A stretch of DNA of 64,000 bases from JAHZKN01 sp965250205 (GTDB lineage: Bacteria; Pseudomonadota; Alphaproteobacteria; Rhizobiales; Hyphomicrobiaceae), in contig CBDFNK010000010.1 in NCBI GenBank assembly GCA_965250205.1, positions 1 to 64,000 of the forward strand, given 5' to 3'. Positions 34,259 through 43,097 of the stretch are shown here, in pieces. Under the pieces are notes generated by a model, which was given only the letters and a program-made list of their open reading frames with translations, had not been told where the DNA came from and ran no database searches. Each line of letters begins with the position of its first letter. Within the stretch, counting starts at the first letter, position 1. The translations under genes and the position numbers were made by a program.

Positions 34259-34333
34259 TGGCTGGGGTGGGAGGGTTCGAACCTCCGCATGCCGATACCA
34301 AAAACCGGTGCCTTACCACTTGGCTACACCCCA
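34259..34333 (-). tRNA. tRNA-Gln (anticodon TTG)
   Basis: Read on the minus strand: acceptor TGGGGTG (34333-34327) pairs with CACCCCA (34269-34263), followed by G and an encoded CCA (34261-34259). The D arm is AGCCAAGTGGTAAGGCA. The anticodon stem CCGGT/ATCGG encloses the loop TTTTGGT with anticodon TTG. The T arm GGAGG/CCTCC encloses TTCGAAC. All arms pair. It is a functional-looking glutamine tRNA. Confidence 0.97.
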
Positions 34334-34615
34334 TCAGGTAAAGGGTCTTCTACAGGGTTTTGGCGGGGTATCAAGTGCCTTTGACGGGGTGTCGCGGGGG
34401 AACCCGCACATGGAATACGACACCACTCAGCCAGGACTGCTCCCGACCAGTATGTGAGGACCCAAATTGAAGACCGCGGGCACACCGCACTTTTTCTGAC
34501 TCAACCCTCACTTGGGCACATCATTATTTGATTTCTCTCATATGCACCAGGTCCAGCCAGGGTTCAACTCGCGCCTAAGACCTTTGTGCTTTGCACAGCG
34601 CTGCGTTTGCAGATT

Positions 34616-35308
34616 TCATTTTTTTACAAGCTGCTTCAACTCTTTTTTATAACTTGTCACGGCCTCAATGCCCTTAGGCGAGAGACCATAGATACCGGTC
34701 GCGACCCGCTCGAACCATCCATAGTGATCATCCGCCATGAGACGACGCGCGTTTGTTACATCACACTCTGCTGCAACATGAGACGCTTTCGTCGGACCAT
34801 TGGTCTGCAAAAATTGCACACACCTCAGCGCATCCTGACGATACGCCGTCATCACTTCGCGCCGGGTTGAGCCACCCGTATTTGGATCACCAACACGCTT
34901 GGCAAACTCTCGTAAGAGGCGTGCGCGCTTTGGTTTGGATATGCGCGGACGGTATGGCGCAGGATCGTTGTGGACTTCGACGAGGCCGTCTTTGAGCCGC
35001 ACAGTCATGAGCCCGAGCCCCAAGCGCTTACAAAGACTAAGATTACTCTTCAATGCTTTCTGGAAAGCTTGGCCGGTGCCCCGCGGAACCGCAATATATA
35101 CAGTTTCGGTTAGCGCCTGGCGGGCTATGGCCTGATGAAAAAGGGACAATGAGAAACCGGTTTTCATTTCCACAATAACAGGGGCTTCTTCGGCGCGACA
35201 TGCCACAATATCCGCCGACCCGATCTCACTCTTGACCGTGTAACCCTGGCCATCAAGCAGCTGCTTGATCGGCGCATAAAGTTCTGTTTCTTTCACCACC
35301 TTGACCAT
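34616..35308 (-). CDS. DUF2161 protein, PD-(D/E)XK nuclease-like
   Basis: 230 residues from ATG 35308, with AGGA upstream; the longer frame upstream lacks family similarity. The N-terminal domain reads KETELYAPIKQLLDGQGY, then GSADIVA and VIVEMKTGFSLSLFHQA, giving the Asp and ExK pattern of the PD-(D/E)XK fold used by restriction-type nucleases. The C-terminal part looks like a winged helix (TKASHVAAECDVTNARRLMADDHYGWFERV). DUF2161 is annotated as PD-(D/E)XK-like with unknown role. No methylase or partner is adjacent. Confidence 0.88.
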   Translation of the reverse strand: MVKVVKETELYAPIKQLLDGQGYTVKSEIGSADIVACRAEEAPVIVEMKTGFSLSLFHQAIARQALTETVYIAVPRGTGQAFQKALKSNLSLCKRLGLGLMTVRLKDGLVEVHNDPAPYRPRISKPKRARLLREFAKRVGDPNTGGSTRREVMTAYRQDALRCVQFLQTNGPTKASHVAAECDVTNARRLMADDHYGWFERVATGIYGLSPKGIEAVTSYKKELKQLVKK

Positions 35309-35505
35309 GATCGGTCCTGAATAGCGCACCGAATCATAGCTTGCCAAGCCATGCAGAATAGACTGACGAGCGCTCTTGCCATACCACTCGTAGACGTCGG
35401 ATTCGACGGTTCGCCATTGCGGCCGAACCTGATAGATAGAGCGCGAGGGTGTTGGCCGGTGTCGGCAGCACAGTAGCGGCGGTCTGAGGGGAGCGCGCAC
35501 AAGCC

Positions 35506-36987
35506 ATGAAAGACGCACCACCGACGACCGCGGACACGACCAAATCGCGCTGGCACCTGCTCGCCATCATAGCAGGACCTCTTACTGCATTGGTGCTTCT
35601 CTTGGTGCCGCCCCCAGGTGGTTTATCGGTGCCTGCCTGGAACGTTGTTGCCATTACGTTATGGATTATCATTTGGTGGCTCACCGAAGCCATTCCCATT
35701 CCGGCAACAGCCCTTATTCCAATCCCGTTTTTCCCAGCGCTTGGCGTTGGCAGTCTGAAATCGATTGCCGCCAGCTATGCCCACCCGCTACTGTTGATGT
35801 TTCTCGGTGGCTTTATGCTCGCCGCTGCCATGCAGCGCTCAGGCCTGCATCGGCGCATCGCACTCAACATCATCAATGTGGTTGGTACCAGTCCAGCCAT
35901 GATCATCGCAGGCTTCATGTTGGCAACCGCATTCCTGTCGATGTGGATTTCCAACACCGCAACAACAATCATGATGTTCGCTGTTGCGTTGCCGGTAATC
36001 CAATTACACAAGGAAACCGCAATCGAGGGGCCTCTGCTGCGTAACTTCAGTGTCGCACTGATGTTGGGTATTGCTTATTCCGCATCCATTGGTGGCGTTG
36101 GTACACCCATTGGAACACCCCCCAACGCCTTGCTCGCTTCCATACTGCAAGACAGCTACAACATCGAAGTAAATTTCGTGACTTGGATGGCAATAGGCGT
36201 GCCTGTCATTGTTGTGATGCTGCCCGTGACTTGGGTTGTGCTCACTAGGTTTCTTTATCCTGTGGATGGAACCAACGCGTCATCGGGTGGCACAACGATC
36301 ACGTCTGCACTTTCAGAACTGGGTGCCATGCGCCGCAATGAAAAAATGGTGTTCGGTATTTTTCTGCTCGCCGCATTTGGCTGGGTTTTCGGCAAAGCGA
36401 TTGCAAAATCTTTTGGTGTGCCGTTTAGTGATACAGCCGTTGCTATCATTGCGGCTCTGTTACTGTTCGCCCTGCCACACCGCCTCAACAAGCCAGAGTT
36501 TTTGCTCGATTGGGAGAGTACCCGTGACATCCCATGGGGCGTGCTGCTGATGCTTGGTGGCGGACTTGCAATTGCCGCAGCGTTTAATTCCAGCGGGTTG
36601 GCCCAAGCCATAGGTGGATCAGTGTCAGGCTTAAGCCAGTACAGCCTCTGGATACTTGTACTATCTGCCACCGCATTGATTGTGTTTATTACCGAGATCA
36701 CATCTAATACAGCATCGACGGCAACGTTTCTTCCCATCCTTGGTGCCATAGCGGTGGGCATGGGCTATGATCCCAGATCGTTGATGATCCCGGTCACCCT
36801 TGGTGCTTCAATGGCATTTATGATGCCGGTCGCAACTGCACCCAACGCCATTGTTTTTTCCCATGAGGATGTCCACATCACCGATATGGTACGCACCGGC
36901 ATATGGCTCAACATCATCTCAATTGCAGTCTGTTTTAGCGCCGGTTATTGGATAGCAAGTTCCGTGTTCGGCCTGTCCCTCAATTAA
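35506..36987 (+). CDS. DASS/SLC13 family sodium-dependent anion (dicarboxylate) transporter
   Basis: 493 residues and about 12 membrane helices. The two substrate/sodium-binding motifs of the family are present: SNTATTIMMF (about 147-157) and ITSNTASTATFLPIL (about 397-411). GTPIGTPPNALLAS and WWLTEAIPIPATALIPI are further signatures. It imports C4-dicarboxylates, citrate, sulphate or similar anions; the substrate cannot be read from sequence. It is divergent from the DUF2161 gene with about 200 bases between. Confidence 0.94.
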   Translation: MKDAPPTTADTTKSRWHLLAIIAGPLTALVLLLVPPPGGLSVPAWNVVAITLWIIIWWLTEAIPIPATALIPIPFFPALGVGSLKSIAASYAHPLLLMFLGGFMLAAAMQRSGLHRRIALNIINVVGTSPAMIIAGFMLATAFLSMWISNTATTIMMFAVALPVIQLHKETAIEGPLLRNFSVALMLGIAYSASIGGVGTPIGTPPNALLASILQDSYNIEVNFVTWMAIGVPVIVVMLPVTWVVLTRFLYPVDGTNASSGGTTITSALSELGAMRRNEKMVFGIFLLAAFGWVFGKAIAKSFGVPFSDTAVAIIAALLLFALPHRLNKPEFLLDWESTRDIPWGVLLMLGGGLAIAAAFNSSGLAQAIGGSVSGLSQYSLWILVLSATALIVFITEITSNTASTATFLPILGAIAVGMGYDPRSLMIPVTLGASMAFMMPVATAPNAIVFSHEDVHITDMVRTGIWLNIISIAVCFSAGYWIASSVFGLSLN

Positions 36988-37026
36988 GAAACGCACTTAG
37001 ACTTTCAACATAGGCAATGTCTCACG

Positions 37027-37935
37027 ATGGCCAGCACGCTCACTTTTAAAAAGGATATGGCCTTCACTTATGGTGAGCCAAGCGACATGGTGCCAGGCGT
37101 CAGGCGTATTGTTGCCAACAACGGTGGTCCGTTGACGTTTCACGGTACCAACACCTATCTGGTTGGCACGAACGCACTTGCCGTTATTGATCCAGGCCCT
37201 GATGATGCCGCCCATCGCGACGCGATAGAGCGTGCGGCTGCTGGCAAACCCATCACGCATATTTTCATCACGCATCGCCACCGCGATCACGTTGACGGCA
37301 CGTTGGCGCTGAAGATGGTAACAGGTGCTAAAACCTGCGCTTTTGATGGCCGACGTTCGCTGCGCGGCATGGCGGTCAACACACCCACCGGTCGCTCATT
37401 TATCGATCTAGATTTTGTTCCCGATCAGGACATCAAAAATGGCGATGTGATTGAGGGAGAAGACTGGCAACTGAAAGCGGTGCACACGCCAGGGCATGCA
37501 CCTGACCATCTGTGTTTTGCGCTCGAGGCCGAGAATATCCTATTCTCTGGCGACCACGTCATGTCTTGGAACACGTCTGTTATTGCCCCACCCGAAGGCA
37601 GCATGGCGGAATATGTGACTTCTTTAGAAAAATTATTAGAGCGCACTGATGCATTGTTTCTGCCGGGACATGGCGGCAGACTTGAAAACCCTCGTCGTGT
37701 GGTACGAGCTTATCTACTGCATCGCAAGTTGCGCGAGCAAGCCATCCTCGATGCCATACGAAACGGCAACTCAACCATCAAAAGCCTGGCATCGGAGATA
37801 TATAGCGGGGTACCTCAATCTGTCGCTGGCGCCGCCGCCCTCTCCGTTCTTGCGCACGTCGAGCTTTTGCACGCGCGCGGCCTCGTGACCTGCGCGCCGA
37901 AACTCGCGCTCGACGCCGAGATTTATCCGGTTTAG
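37027..37935 (+). CDS. Metallo-beta-lactamase-fold hydrolase with winged-helix tail (LACTB2-like)
   Basis: 302 residues. The metal site THRHRDHVDG near 80 gives HxHxDH; HTPGHAPDHLCF, FSGDHVMSWNTSVIAPPEG and LPGHGG supply the other ligands. The C-terminal ~80 residues (REQAILDAIRNGNSTIKSLAS and onwards) form the winged helix found in LACTB2/MBLAC proteins, some of which are RNases or thioesterases. The last 158 bases overlap the 3' end of a convergent DUF1499 gene. Confidence 0.92.
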   Translation: MASTLTFKKDMAFTYGEPSDMVPGVRRIVANNGGPLTFHGTNTYLVGTNALAVIDPGPDDAAHRDAIERAAAGKPITHIFITHRHRDHVDGTLALKMVTGAKTCAFDGRRSLRGMAVNTPTGRSFIDLDFVPDQDIKNGDVIEGEDWQLKAVHTPGHAPDHLCFALEAENILFSGDHVMSWNTSVIAPPEGSMAEYVTSLEKLLERTDALFLPGHGGRLENPRRVVRAYLLHRKLREQAILDAIRNGNSTIKSLASEIYSGVPQSVAGAAALSVLAHVELLHARGLVTCAPKLALDAEIYPV

Positions 37936-38752
37936 CTTTTTGCTTTTTCTTCTTGGCCTGTTCCACTTCGATGGCCGGCACGGTTTCTTCCAAACGCACC
38001 ACCACCTGACGCATCAGTGTGCGCAGCCGCTTGGCATTGCGCCCCAGATCATGGCGCCCAAACCGAGAGGCAGAGCGCATATCAACCCGCGCGCTATCGC
38101 CAATGTCTGAAACACGAACTGCAACATCGTCGTAAAAACCAAACAACAATGTGCGATCTGTCGCTTCGAGAAAACCTGCCTGTGCACCATCCTCACTCGG
38201 TGGATCCTCGCGCACAATGGTCAGACTTTCACGCTTCAAAGCATCAACGACCAAGGCATAAGTCTCGGCAGCCTCACGGTTGACAATTAACGGCTTGAGA
38301 TCGGGATAGTACACACGCTGCTGACTGGCGAAACTGCTGCCGGGATAGGCAACTGGATTGGCACCTAGTGATCTGAGGGCAGAAACACTTTGAAACGGCG
38401 GCGGTGAATTAAAATCTGTTGTCAGGTCATTGATCTGCGGCATGCTTGATGCGGCCTGAAGAATGAGCGGTGGTGCCAACAAAATGCCGAGACTGACAAC
38501 GAGCCCGACGGCGATATTACCGGTACCCGCCGCTCCTGACCGCCAGATTGCATAGCCACCAGCACAGGCCAATATCAACGCCACAACCGCAACGAAGTAA
38601 GCTAATTTGGCCAGATTAATCGCCACCAATGTTGGCATGCCAAAAATGCGATGCAGAAAAAACGCTGCACCAAGCAACAGCAATGAAAATGCTGCCACGG
38701 ACCGGGTCCAGCGGCTAATGGCAAGCGACGGTGGTATGATCACGCGTCTCAT
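37778..38752 (-). CDS. DUF1499 membrane protein with Arg/Lys-rich tail, antisense-overlapping
   Basis: 324 residues from ATG 38752, with GAAGAAGG upstream. Three membrane helices (about 18-105) precede a DUF1499 domain (about 125-265: VYYPDLKPLIVNREAAETYALVVDA, ATDRTLLFGFYDDVAVRV, RVDMRSASRFGRHDLG). The final ~60 residues are highly basic (KKKKQKAKPDKSRRR and Arg/Ala repeats). The tail lies entirely in DNA that on the other strand encodes the end of the MBL protein. Function of DUF1499 is unknown. Confidence 0.86.
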   Translation of the reverse strand: MRRVIIPPSLAISRWTRSVAAFSLLLLGAAFFLHRIFGMPTLVAINLAKLAYFVAVVALILACAGGYAIWRSGAAGTGNIAVGLVVSLGILLAPPLILQAASSMPQINDLTTDFNSPPPFQSVSALRSLGANPVAYPGSSFASQQRVYYPDLKPLIVNREAAETYALVVDALKRESLTIVREDPPSEDGAQAGFLEATDRTLLFGFYDDVAVRVSDIGDSARVDMRSASRFGRHDLGRNAKRLRTLMRQVVVRLEETVPAIEVEQAKKKKQKAKPDKSRRRARVSARRSRGRARAKARRAQERRGRRRQRQIEVPRYISPMPGF

Positions 38753-38943
38753 AGATGACCTTCTTCTTGCATCAGAATTCCGATTTGCGGTTTTCTTAAC
38801 ACGGCTGTCACGCCCGCCAAAGCCCTGTTCGTCTCGCGTGCCGTTCCAGGCGGCAGCGGGCTGACCACCATCGCGACGCGGCGCTTTTTCTGTGCCCTGC
38901 CTGGCGCAACCTTCAGTCTTTGCTCTGCACTCAGTAAGTACAT
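38749..38943 (-). CDS. Possible short coupled ORF upstream of DUF1499
   Basis: A 64-codon frame from ATG 38943 (open further to 39009) whose TGA stop overlaps the DUF1499 ATG as ATGA, an arrangement typical of translational coupling. The peptide is basic with no recognised domain. Because the DUF1499 gene has its own ribosome site, this could be chance. Confidence 0.25.
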   Translation of the reverse strand: MYLLSAEQRLKVAPGRAQKKRRVAMVVSPLPPGTARETNRALAGVTAVLRKPQIGILMQEEGHL

Positions 38944-39151
38944 GGCTTTGGCTTTGGCCCTAGCACGGCAAGACGATAAAAATATGATAGGCAGAACGGG
39001 GCAAATCAATTTAGATCAGTACCGTCATAGTTCCGCGGCCAATGTTCTCCTCGCCGATGACCTCAAGGTTTCCTGGCCAACCGAGAAGGGGACATGGGCT
39101 ATCAAAGAGGCACCGCGATCCAACAAATTGTAGCATCCATTTAAGGCTTTC

Positions 39152-40102
39152 ATGATCCGGGGATGGACCAAAACACCAAGGCGCTTCCGGCATCACATCA
39201 TTGATGCCCCGCTACGGTTGTGCCTGATCCTCTTTGTTTCAATCGCAAGCCCGTCTCTTGTCACCGCAGCCCCCCCACTACGCATTGCCACCTGGGATGT
39301 ATCGAGGGCTGAAAAAGGCATTTTTGCGCGACCAAAGCGTGAAAAGAAATCCTCCTGGCGTCATACCTTCGGTTCTGAACGCTTTGACGCAAAAAAAACA
39401 CGTCTCGGTATTTTCAATCTCGATGTTGACATTGTGTTGTTGCAGGGCATCCGCAACGTCAGAGCGCTGAAGCGCGTTTTTCCAACACGTACTTGGAAGC
39501 TCATTTTATCGCGCGATTACATGCGCAGCATTACACCACTCAGTCGGCTACCCTCTGATTTACAATTGTACGATATCGCTGCAACGGAACTGAACGCGCG
39601 CACTCCCGTAACCGCGGTGGCAGTACGTTATCAACAGCGCCTGCGTGTTAGAGCGATCAAACATATTGAGGTTGACCATCGACTTGGAAAATCTGAGACG
39701 ACAACGAGCGAGATCCCGGCCGCTACGGCCGTGCGCATCAATCACTTCGGATCCAGACTTTGGCTGGTATCGCTCGCCTTGACTGAGAACTGCAAAGGAG
39801 ACCATGCACAGTGCCTACCCTGGGTGACGACCAACAAATGGTTCAAGGACCTTAATGACTTCGATCGGGTGCCTGCTGTTGCTGGCTGGTCCAGCCCAAA
39901 GCCAACTGACAACAATTCTCAAAAGAAAGAAATCCAGCCCTGTGGCAAACTGGTCGCCATGTCACAAAGCTGTCTCGACCAAGGGTGCATCGGAAAAATG
40001 AAACGCCTGACACGTAAAAAACTCGGTTGCATTGTCTTGACCACAGTGCACGTTCCCCGCCAACTGCCGCCACAACGCGCCCTTTCACCGCCTAACTTCT
40101 AG
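39152..40102 (+). CDS. Secreted endonuclease/exonuclease/phosphatase-fold protein, probably inactive
   Basis: 316 residues with a signal peptide (hydrophobic 19-40, ending VTAA). The mature part begins LRIATWDVSRAEKG and continues with FNLDVDIVLLQGIRNVRALKRVF. In active enzymes of this fold these blocks read ..TWN.. and D....QE, with Asn and Glu binding the metal. Here they are Asp and Gly. Later catalytic His/Asp motifs (GDFN, SDH) are also missing. Several Cys in the C-terminal half could form disulphides. It may be a binding protein derived from the nuclease fold. Confidence 0.7.
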   Translation: MIRGWTKTPRRFRHHIIDAPLRLCLILFVSIASPSLVTAAPPLRIATWDVSRAEKGIFARPKREKKSSWRHTFGSERFDAKKTRLGIFNLDVDIVLLQGIRNVRALKRVFPTRTWKLILSRDYMRSITPLSRLPSDLQLYDIAATELNARTPVTAVAVRYQQRLRVRAIKHIEVDHRLGKSETTTSEIPAATAVRINHFGSRLWLVSLALTENCKGDHAQCLPWVTTNKWFKDLNDFDRVPAVAGWSSPKPTDNNSQKKEIQPCGKLVAMSQSCLDQGCIGKMKRLTRKKLGCIVLTTVHVPRQLPPQRALSPPNF

Positions 40103-40278
40103 GCATCGTCCCTGCCAACTTCCATTGGGCCCAACGCTCACATCCCCGAATGGCGATCGCTCTTTCCCACGCTGCCACGCCCTGCGACGACAGACGCCTC
40201 ACAATCCATCCCAGAATGCTTTAGAAATCAGAGCCGCAATCTCAACGTAGCGCTTTCAATAAACCCCACGAGACCCAA

Positions 40279-41316
40279 ATGTCCGATACCCCGTCCCATT
40301 GGCCCAAAGATCACCCGCCTGTTGCCCACAGTAAGATTGGCGTTCTGTTGCTCAATCTTGGCACACCAGATGGCACGGACTATTGGTCGATGCGCCGCTA
40401 CCTAAAGCAATTCCTGTCAGACAAGCGCGTCGTTGAAGAGCCAACCTGGAAGTGGTGGCCGATCCTCAACCTGATCATTCTCACCAAACGCCCTGGCCCA
40501 AAAGGCCGCGACTATCAAACCATCTGGAATACAGAAAAAGACGAGGGACCTCTTAAAACGATTACCCGTGGACAGGCCGAGCGTCTGCAAGAAAGGCTTG
40601 AGCGCCACGGTGAAGTGATTGTTGACTGGGCGATGCGCTACGCCAATCCCTCAACAGAGAGTCGCATTGAGGCCTTGTTTAAAAAAGGCTGCAATCGTAT
40701 TTTGCTGGTGCCGCTCTATCCTCAGTATGCCGCCGCCACATCTGCGACCGCCTGTGACGATGCTTTTAAAGCGTTAATGAAAATGCGCTGGCAACCATTT
40801 GTTCGTGTTGCACCCGCCTATCACGATGAGCCCGCCTACATCAAAGCGCTTGCCAAGAGCATGCGTGCGAGCCTTGCAAAACTAGATTTTGAGCCAGAGA
40901 AAATCATCGCAACATTTCACGGCATGCCCCAAAAGTATTTGGAAAAGGGCGACCCATATCATTGTCATTGCCAGAAAACATCGCGCCTACTGCGTGACAA
41001 GCTCGGTATCGAACCTGACAAATGGCTGACAACGTTTCAGTCACTTTTTGGCAACGATCCGTGGCTGCAACCCTATACGGATAAAACCGTCGAACGCCTC
41101 GCCAAAGAAGGTGTTAAAAAGCTCGCACTGGTTGCGCCTGGATTTTCAGCTGATTGCCTTGAGACACTCGAAGAGCTTGACGTTGAAAACCGCGAGATTT
41201 TTGAAGAAAACGGCGGCGAACACTTTGCCTATTTGCCCGCACTCAATGATACCGCTGAGGGCGTCGATGCTATTGAAGCCATTGTGCGCCGTGAATTGAT
41301 GGGATGGATTTCCTAA
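40279..41316 (+). CDS. hemH: Ferrochelatase
   Basis: 345 residues. It inserts Fe2+ into protoporphyrin IX, the last step of haem synthesis. KIGVLLLNLGTPDG opens the protein; the metal-site His is in ATFHGMPQKYLEKGDPY (near 215); TTFQSLFGNDPWLQPYTD and VAPGFSADCLETLEEL are the C-terminal signatures including the conserved Glu. Length and blocks are those of the alphaproteobacterial enzyme. Monocistronic. Confidence 0.97.
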   Translation: MSDTPSHWPKDHPPVAHSKIGVLLLNLGTPDGTDYWSMRRYLKQFLSDKRVVEEPTWKWWPILNLIILTKRPGPKGRDYQTIWNTEKDEGPLKTITRGQAERLQERLERHGEVIVDWAMRYANPSTESRIEALFKKGCNRILLVPLYPQYAAATSATACDDAFKALMKMRWQPFVRVAPAYHDEPAYIKALAKSMRASLAKLDFEPEKIIATFHGMPQKYLEKGDPYHCHCQKTSRLLRDKLGIEPDKWLTTFQSLFGNDPWLQPYTDKTVERLAKEGVKKLALVAPGFSADCLETLEELDVENREIFEENGGEHFAYLPALNDTAEGVDAIEAIVRRELMGWIS

Positions 41317-41363
41317 CCCACGACCCACCGCGCAACATCAAATCTCTGGTCATCATGATTAAG

Positions 41364-41385
41364 CGGCTCTTAATGAGAAGCCGCA
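41364..41385. terminator. Hairpin after hemH, weak terminator candidate
   Basis: GCGGCT (41364-41369) pairs with AGCCGC (41380-41385) across a ten-base loop. Only an A run follows on the plus strand, so it is not a classical terminator for hemH. It lies 48 bases past the hemH stop. Confidence 0.35.
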
Positions 41386-41503
41386 AAAATTCATTGTTTT
41401 ATAATACTTACTTAACCCTATTTTCGCGACTTTCCTCTAGAAATTGATCTAAACCATTCCCATATCCCTCATGTAACTCGCGCTCAAGATTGGAGAAGAT
41501 CTC

Positions 41504-42460
41504 ATGTTCGGCTCAGAAGTCGCTCTTATTCTATTTGTTGTTTTAGCGGTTGCTACGCTGTGGTCCACAGTGAAAATTGTACCACAAGGCCATAACTACA
41601 CGGTCGAAAAATTTGGCCGTTACACACGCACGCTAACACCTGGACTACATATTCTCGTTCCGGTCATGGAACGCGTCGGCCACCACGTCAACATGAAGGA
41701 ACAGGTGATCGACATTCCAAGTCAGGATGTCATCACCAAAGACAACGCCATGGTCTCTGTGGACGGCGTTGCTTTCTATCAAGTGCTGAACGCTGCCAAA
41801 TCGGCCTATGAAGTTGAATTACTAGAACATGCCATCATCAACCTGACGATGACCAACATCAGAACGGTGATGGGCTCGATGGACCTTGATGAATTGCTGT
41901 CCAATCGCGATGTCATCAACGCTCAACTTTTGAACGTGGTTGATTCTGCAACAGAATCCTGGGGCGTGAAAGTCACACGCATCGAGATCAAGGACATTGA
42001 ACCACCACGCGATCTGGTTGACTCGATGGCCCGTCAGATGAAAGCAGAGCGTGAAAAACGCGCTCAGATCCTTGAATCTGAAGGCCTGCGTGCCGCATCT
42101 ATTCTAAAGGCTGAAGGTGAAAAGCAGGCACAAGTCTTGGAAGCTGAAGGGCGCAAAGAAGCTGCCTTCCGCGACGCAGAAGCCCGCGAACGTCAAGCCC
42201 AAGCAGAAGCCAAGGCGACCGAATTGGTCTCGACCGCAATTTCTGAAGGCAACGTTCAAGCCATCAACTACTTTGTCGCCAACAACTACATGAAGGCACT
42301 GGAAGCATTGGCCTCAGCCGACAACCAGAAGGTCATTATGATGCCGCTTGAAGCTTCAGGCATCATTGGATCACTCGCCGGCCTTGCCCAAATTACCGGC
42401 GATGCATTTGGCGGCGACGACAAACCGGCTGGTGGACGCCCTTCTGTGCCACGCAGCTAA
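41504..42460 (+). CDS. SPFH/Band 7 (stomatin, QmcA-like) membrane protein
   Basis: 318 residues. One N-terminal membrane segment (about 4-22) is followed by the Band 7 domain (about 23-190; QGHNYTVEKFGRYTRTL, PGLHILVPVMERV, ITKDNAMVSVDGVAFYQ). An Ala/Glu-rich coiled-coil region (about 190-250) with ERQAQAEAKATE-type sequence drives oligomerisation. The start has GGAGAAG upstream. Such proteins form large membrane rings and pair with NfeD proteins, as here. Proposed roles are membrane quality control and microdomains. Confidence 0.94.
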   Translation: MFGSEVALILFVVLAVATLWSTVKIVPQGHNYTVEKFGRYTRTLTPGLHILVPVMERVGHHVNMKEQVIDIPSQDVITKDNAMVSVDGVAFYQVLNAAKSAYEVELLEHAIINLTMTNIRTVMGSMDLDELLSNRDVINAQLLNVVDSATESWGVKVTRIEIKDIEPPRDLVDSMARQMKAEREKRAQILESEGLRAASILKAEGEKQAQVLEAEGRKEAAFRDAEARERQAQAEAKATELVSTAISEGNVQAINYFVANNYMKALEALASADNQKVIMMPLEASGIIGSLAGLAQITGDAFGGDDKPAGGRPSVPRS

Positions 42461-42473
42461 GCCCCAAACATAG

Positions 42474-42502
42474 ACCGAGGCCATGACAACCATGGCCTCG
42501 GT
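42474..42502 (+). terminator. Perfect 12-bp hairpin between stomatin and NfeD genes
   Basis: ACCGAGGCCATG (42474-42485) pairs perfectly with CATGGCCTCGGT (42491-42502) across a five-base ACAAC loop, 14 bases past the stomatin stop. Only CGTT follows, so it may be a partial terminator or an mRNA-stabilising end rather than a full stop before nfeD. Confidence 0.6.
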
Positions 42503-42550
42503 CGTTAAAATTAGACCCCAACAATCTGAACCCGAACTGGAGCCCCCTCA

Positions 42551-43006
42551 ATGTCATCAGCACTTGCTGAATACTTTTCCGGATTTGGTGATTGGAACTG
42601 GCTGATCCTTGCGTTCATCCTGTTCGTCTTAGAAACAATCCTACCAGGTGTTTATTTCCTGTGGTTTGGTCTCGCTGCGGCTCTTACCGCCGTTGTTGCC
42701 TTTGCCACTGACTTATCGTGGCAATGGGAAATGCTGATCTTTGGCTTGCTGTCCCTTGCTACCGTATTTGGTGTCCGCCAATTCGCAGACCCTCATGCCA
42801 AAGACACTGATGAACCGGCTCTCAACATTCGTGGAGAGCAGTACATTGGTCGCGAAGTCAGTGTCGAAAACTCGATCTCTGGTGGGCGTGGCCGCATTCG
42901 TGTCGGCGATACGATTTGGGCTGCTGAAGGCCCTGATGCACCTGCTGGTGCACGCGTCAAAATCACAGCCGTTGACGGCACCGTATTCAAGGTCGAGCCA
43001 CTCTAA
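42551..43006 (+). CDS. NfeD-like protein
   Basis: 151 residues. Two or three N-terminal membrane helices (about 15-75) with LPGVYFLWFGLAAALTAVV precede an OB-fold domain (about 95-151) ending VGDTIWAAEGPDAPAGARVKITAVDGTVFKV; split here as VGDTIWAAEGPD and KITAVDGT. This is the short NfeD class that pairs with stomatin/QmcA, its immediate upstream neighbour. The OB domain probably contacts the SPFH oligomer. Confidence 0.93.
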   Translation: MSSALAEYFSGFGDWNWLILAFILFVLETILPGVYFLWFGLAAALTAVVAFATDLSWQWEMLIFGLLSLATVFGVRQFADPHAKDTDEPALNIRGEQYIGREVSVENSISGGRGRIRVGDTIWAAEGPDAPAGARVKITAVDGTVFKVEPL

Positions 43007-43036
43007 TTTGATAGAGTGACAAGCCCAAACTTTTTG

Positions 43037-43068
43037 AAGGCCGGTCGCTAGACCGGCCTTTTTCTTTT
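43037..43068 (+). terminator. Rho-independent terminator after nfeD
   Basis: AAGGCCGGTC (43037-43046) pairs perfectly with GACCGGCCTT (43051-43060) across a four-base GCTA loop, followed by TTTCTTTT. It lies 31 bases past the NfeD stop and ahead of the convergent isomerase gene. Confidence 0.93.
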
Positions 43069-43097
43069 CCGCCTCTTCTGATCTTGTGACTGCCCGA

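Noticed and set aside
33933..34333. Genomic island or prophage attachment at tRNA-Gln
   Set aside because: No integrase or mobile gene follows, and the tRNA-like repeats are tandem and short rather than a distant direct repeat.
34616..35521. Longer DUF2161 protein starting at 35521
   Set aside because: The first 71 codons have no family similarity and overlap the DASS transporter start; ATG 35308 has a ribosome site and the conserved N-terminus.
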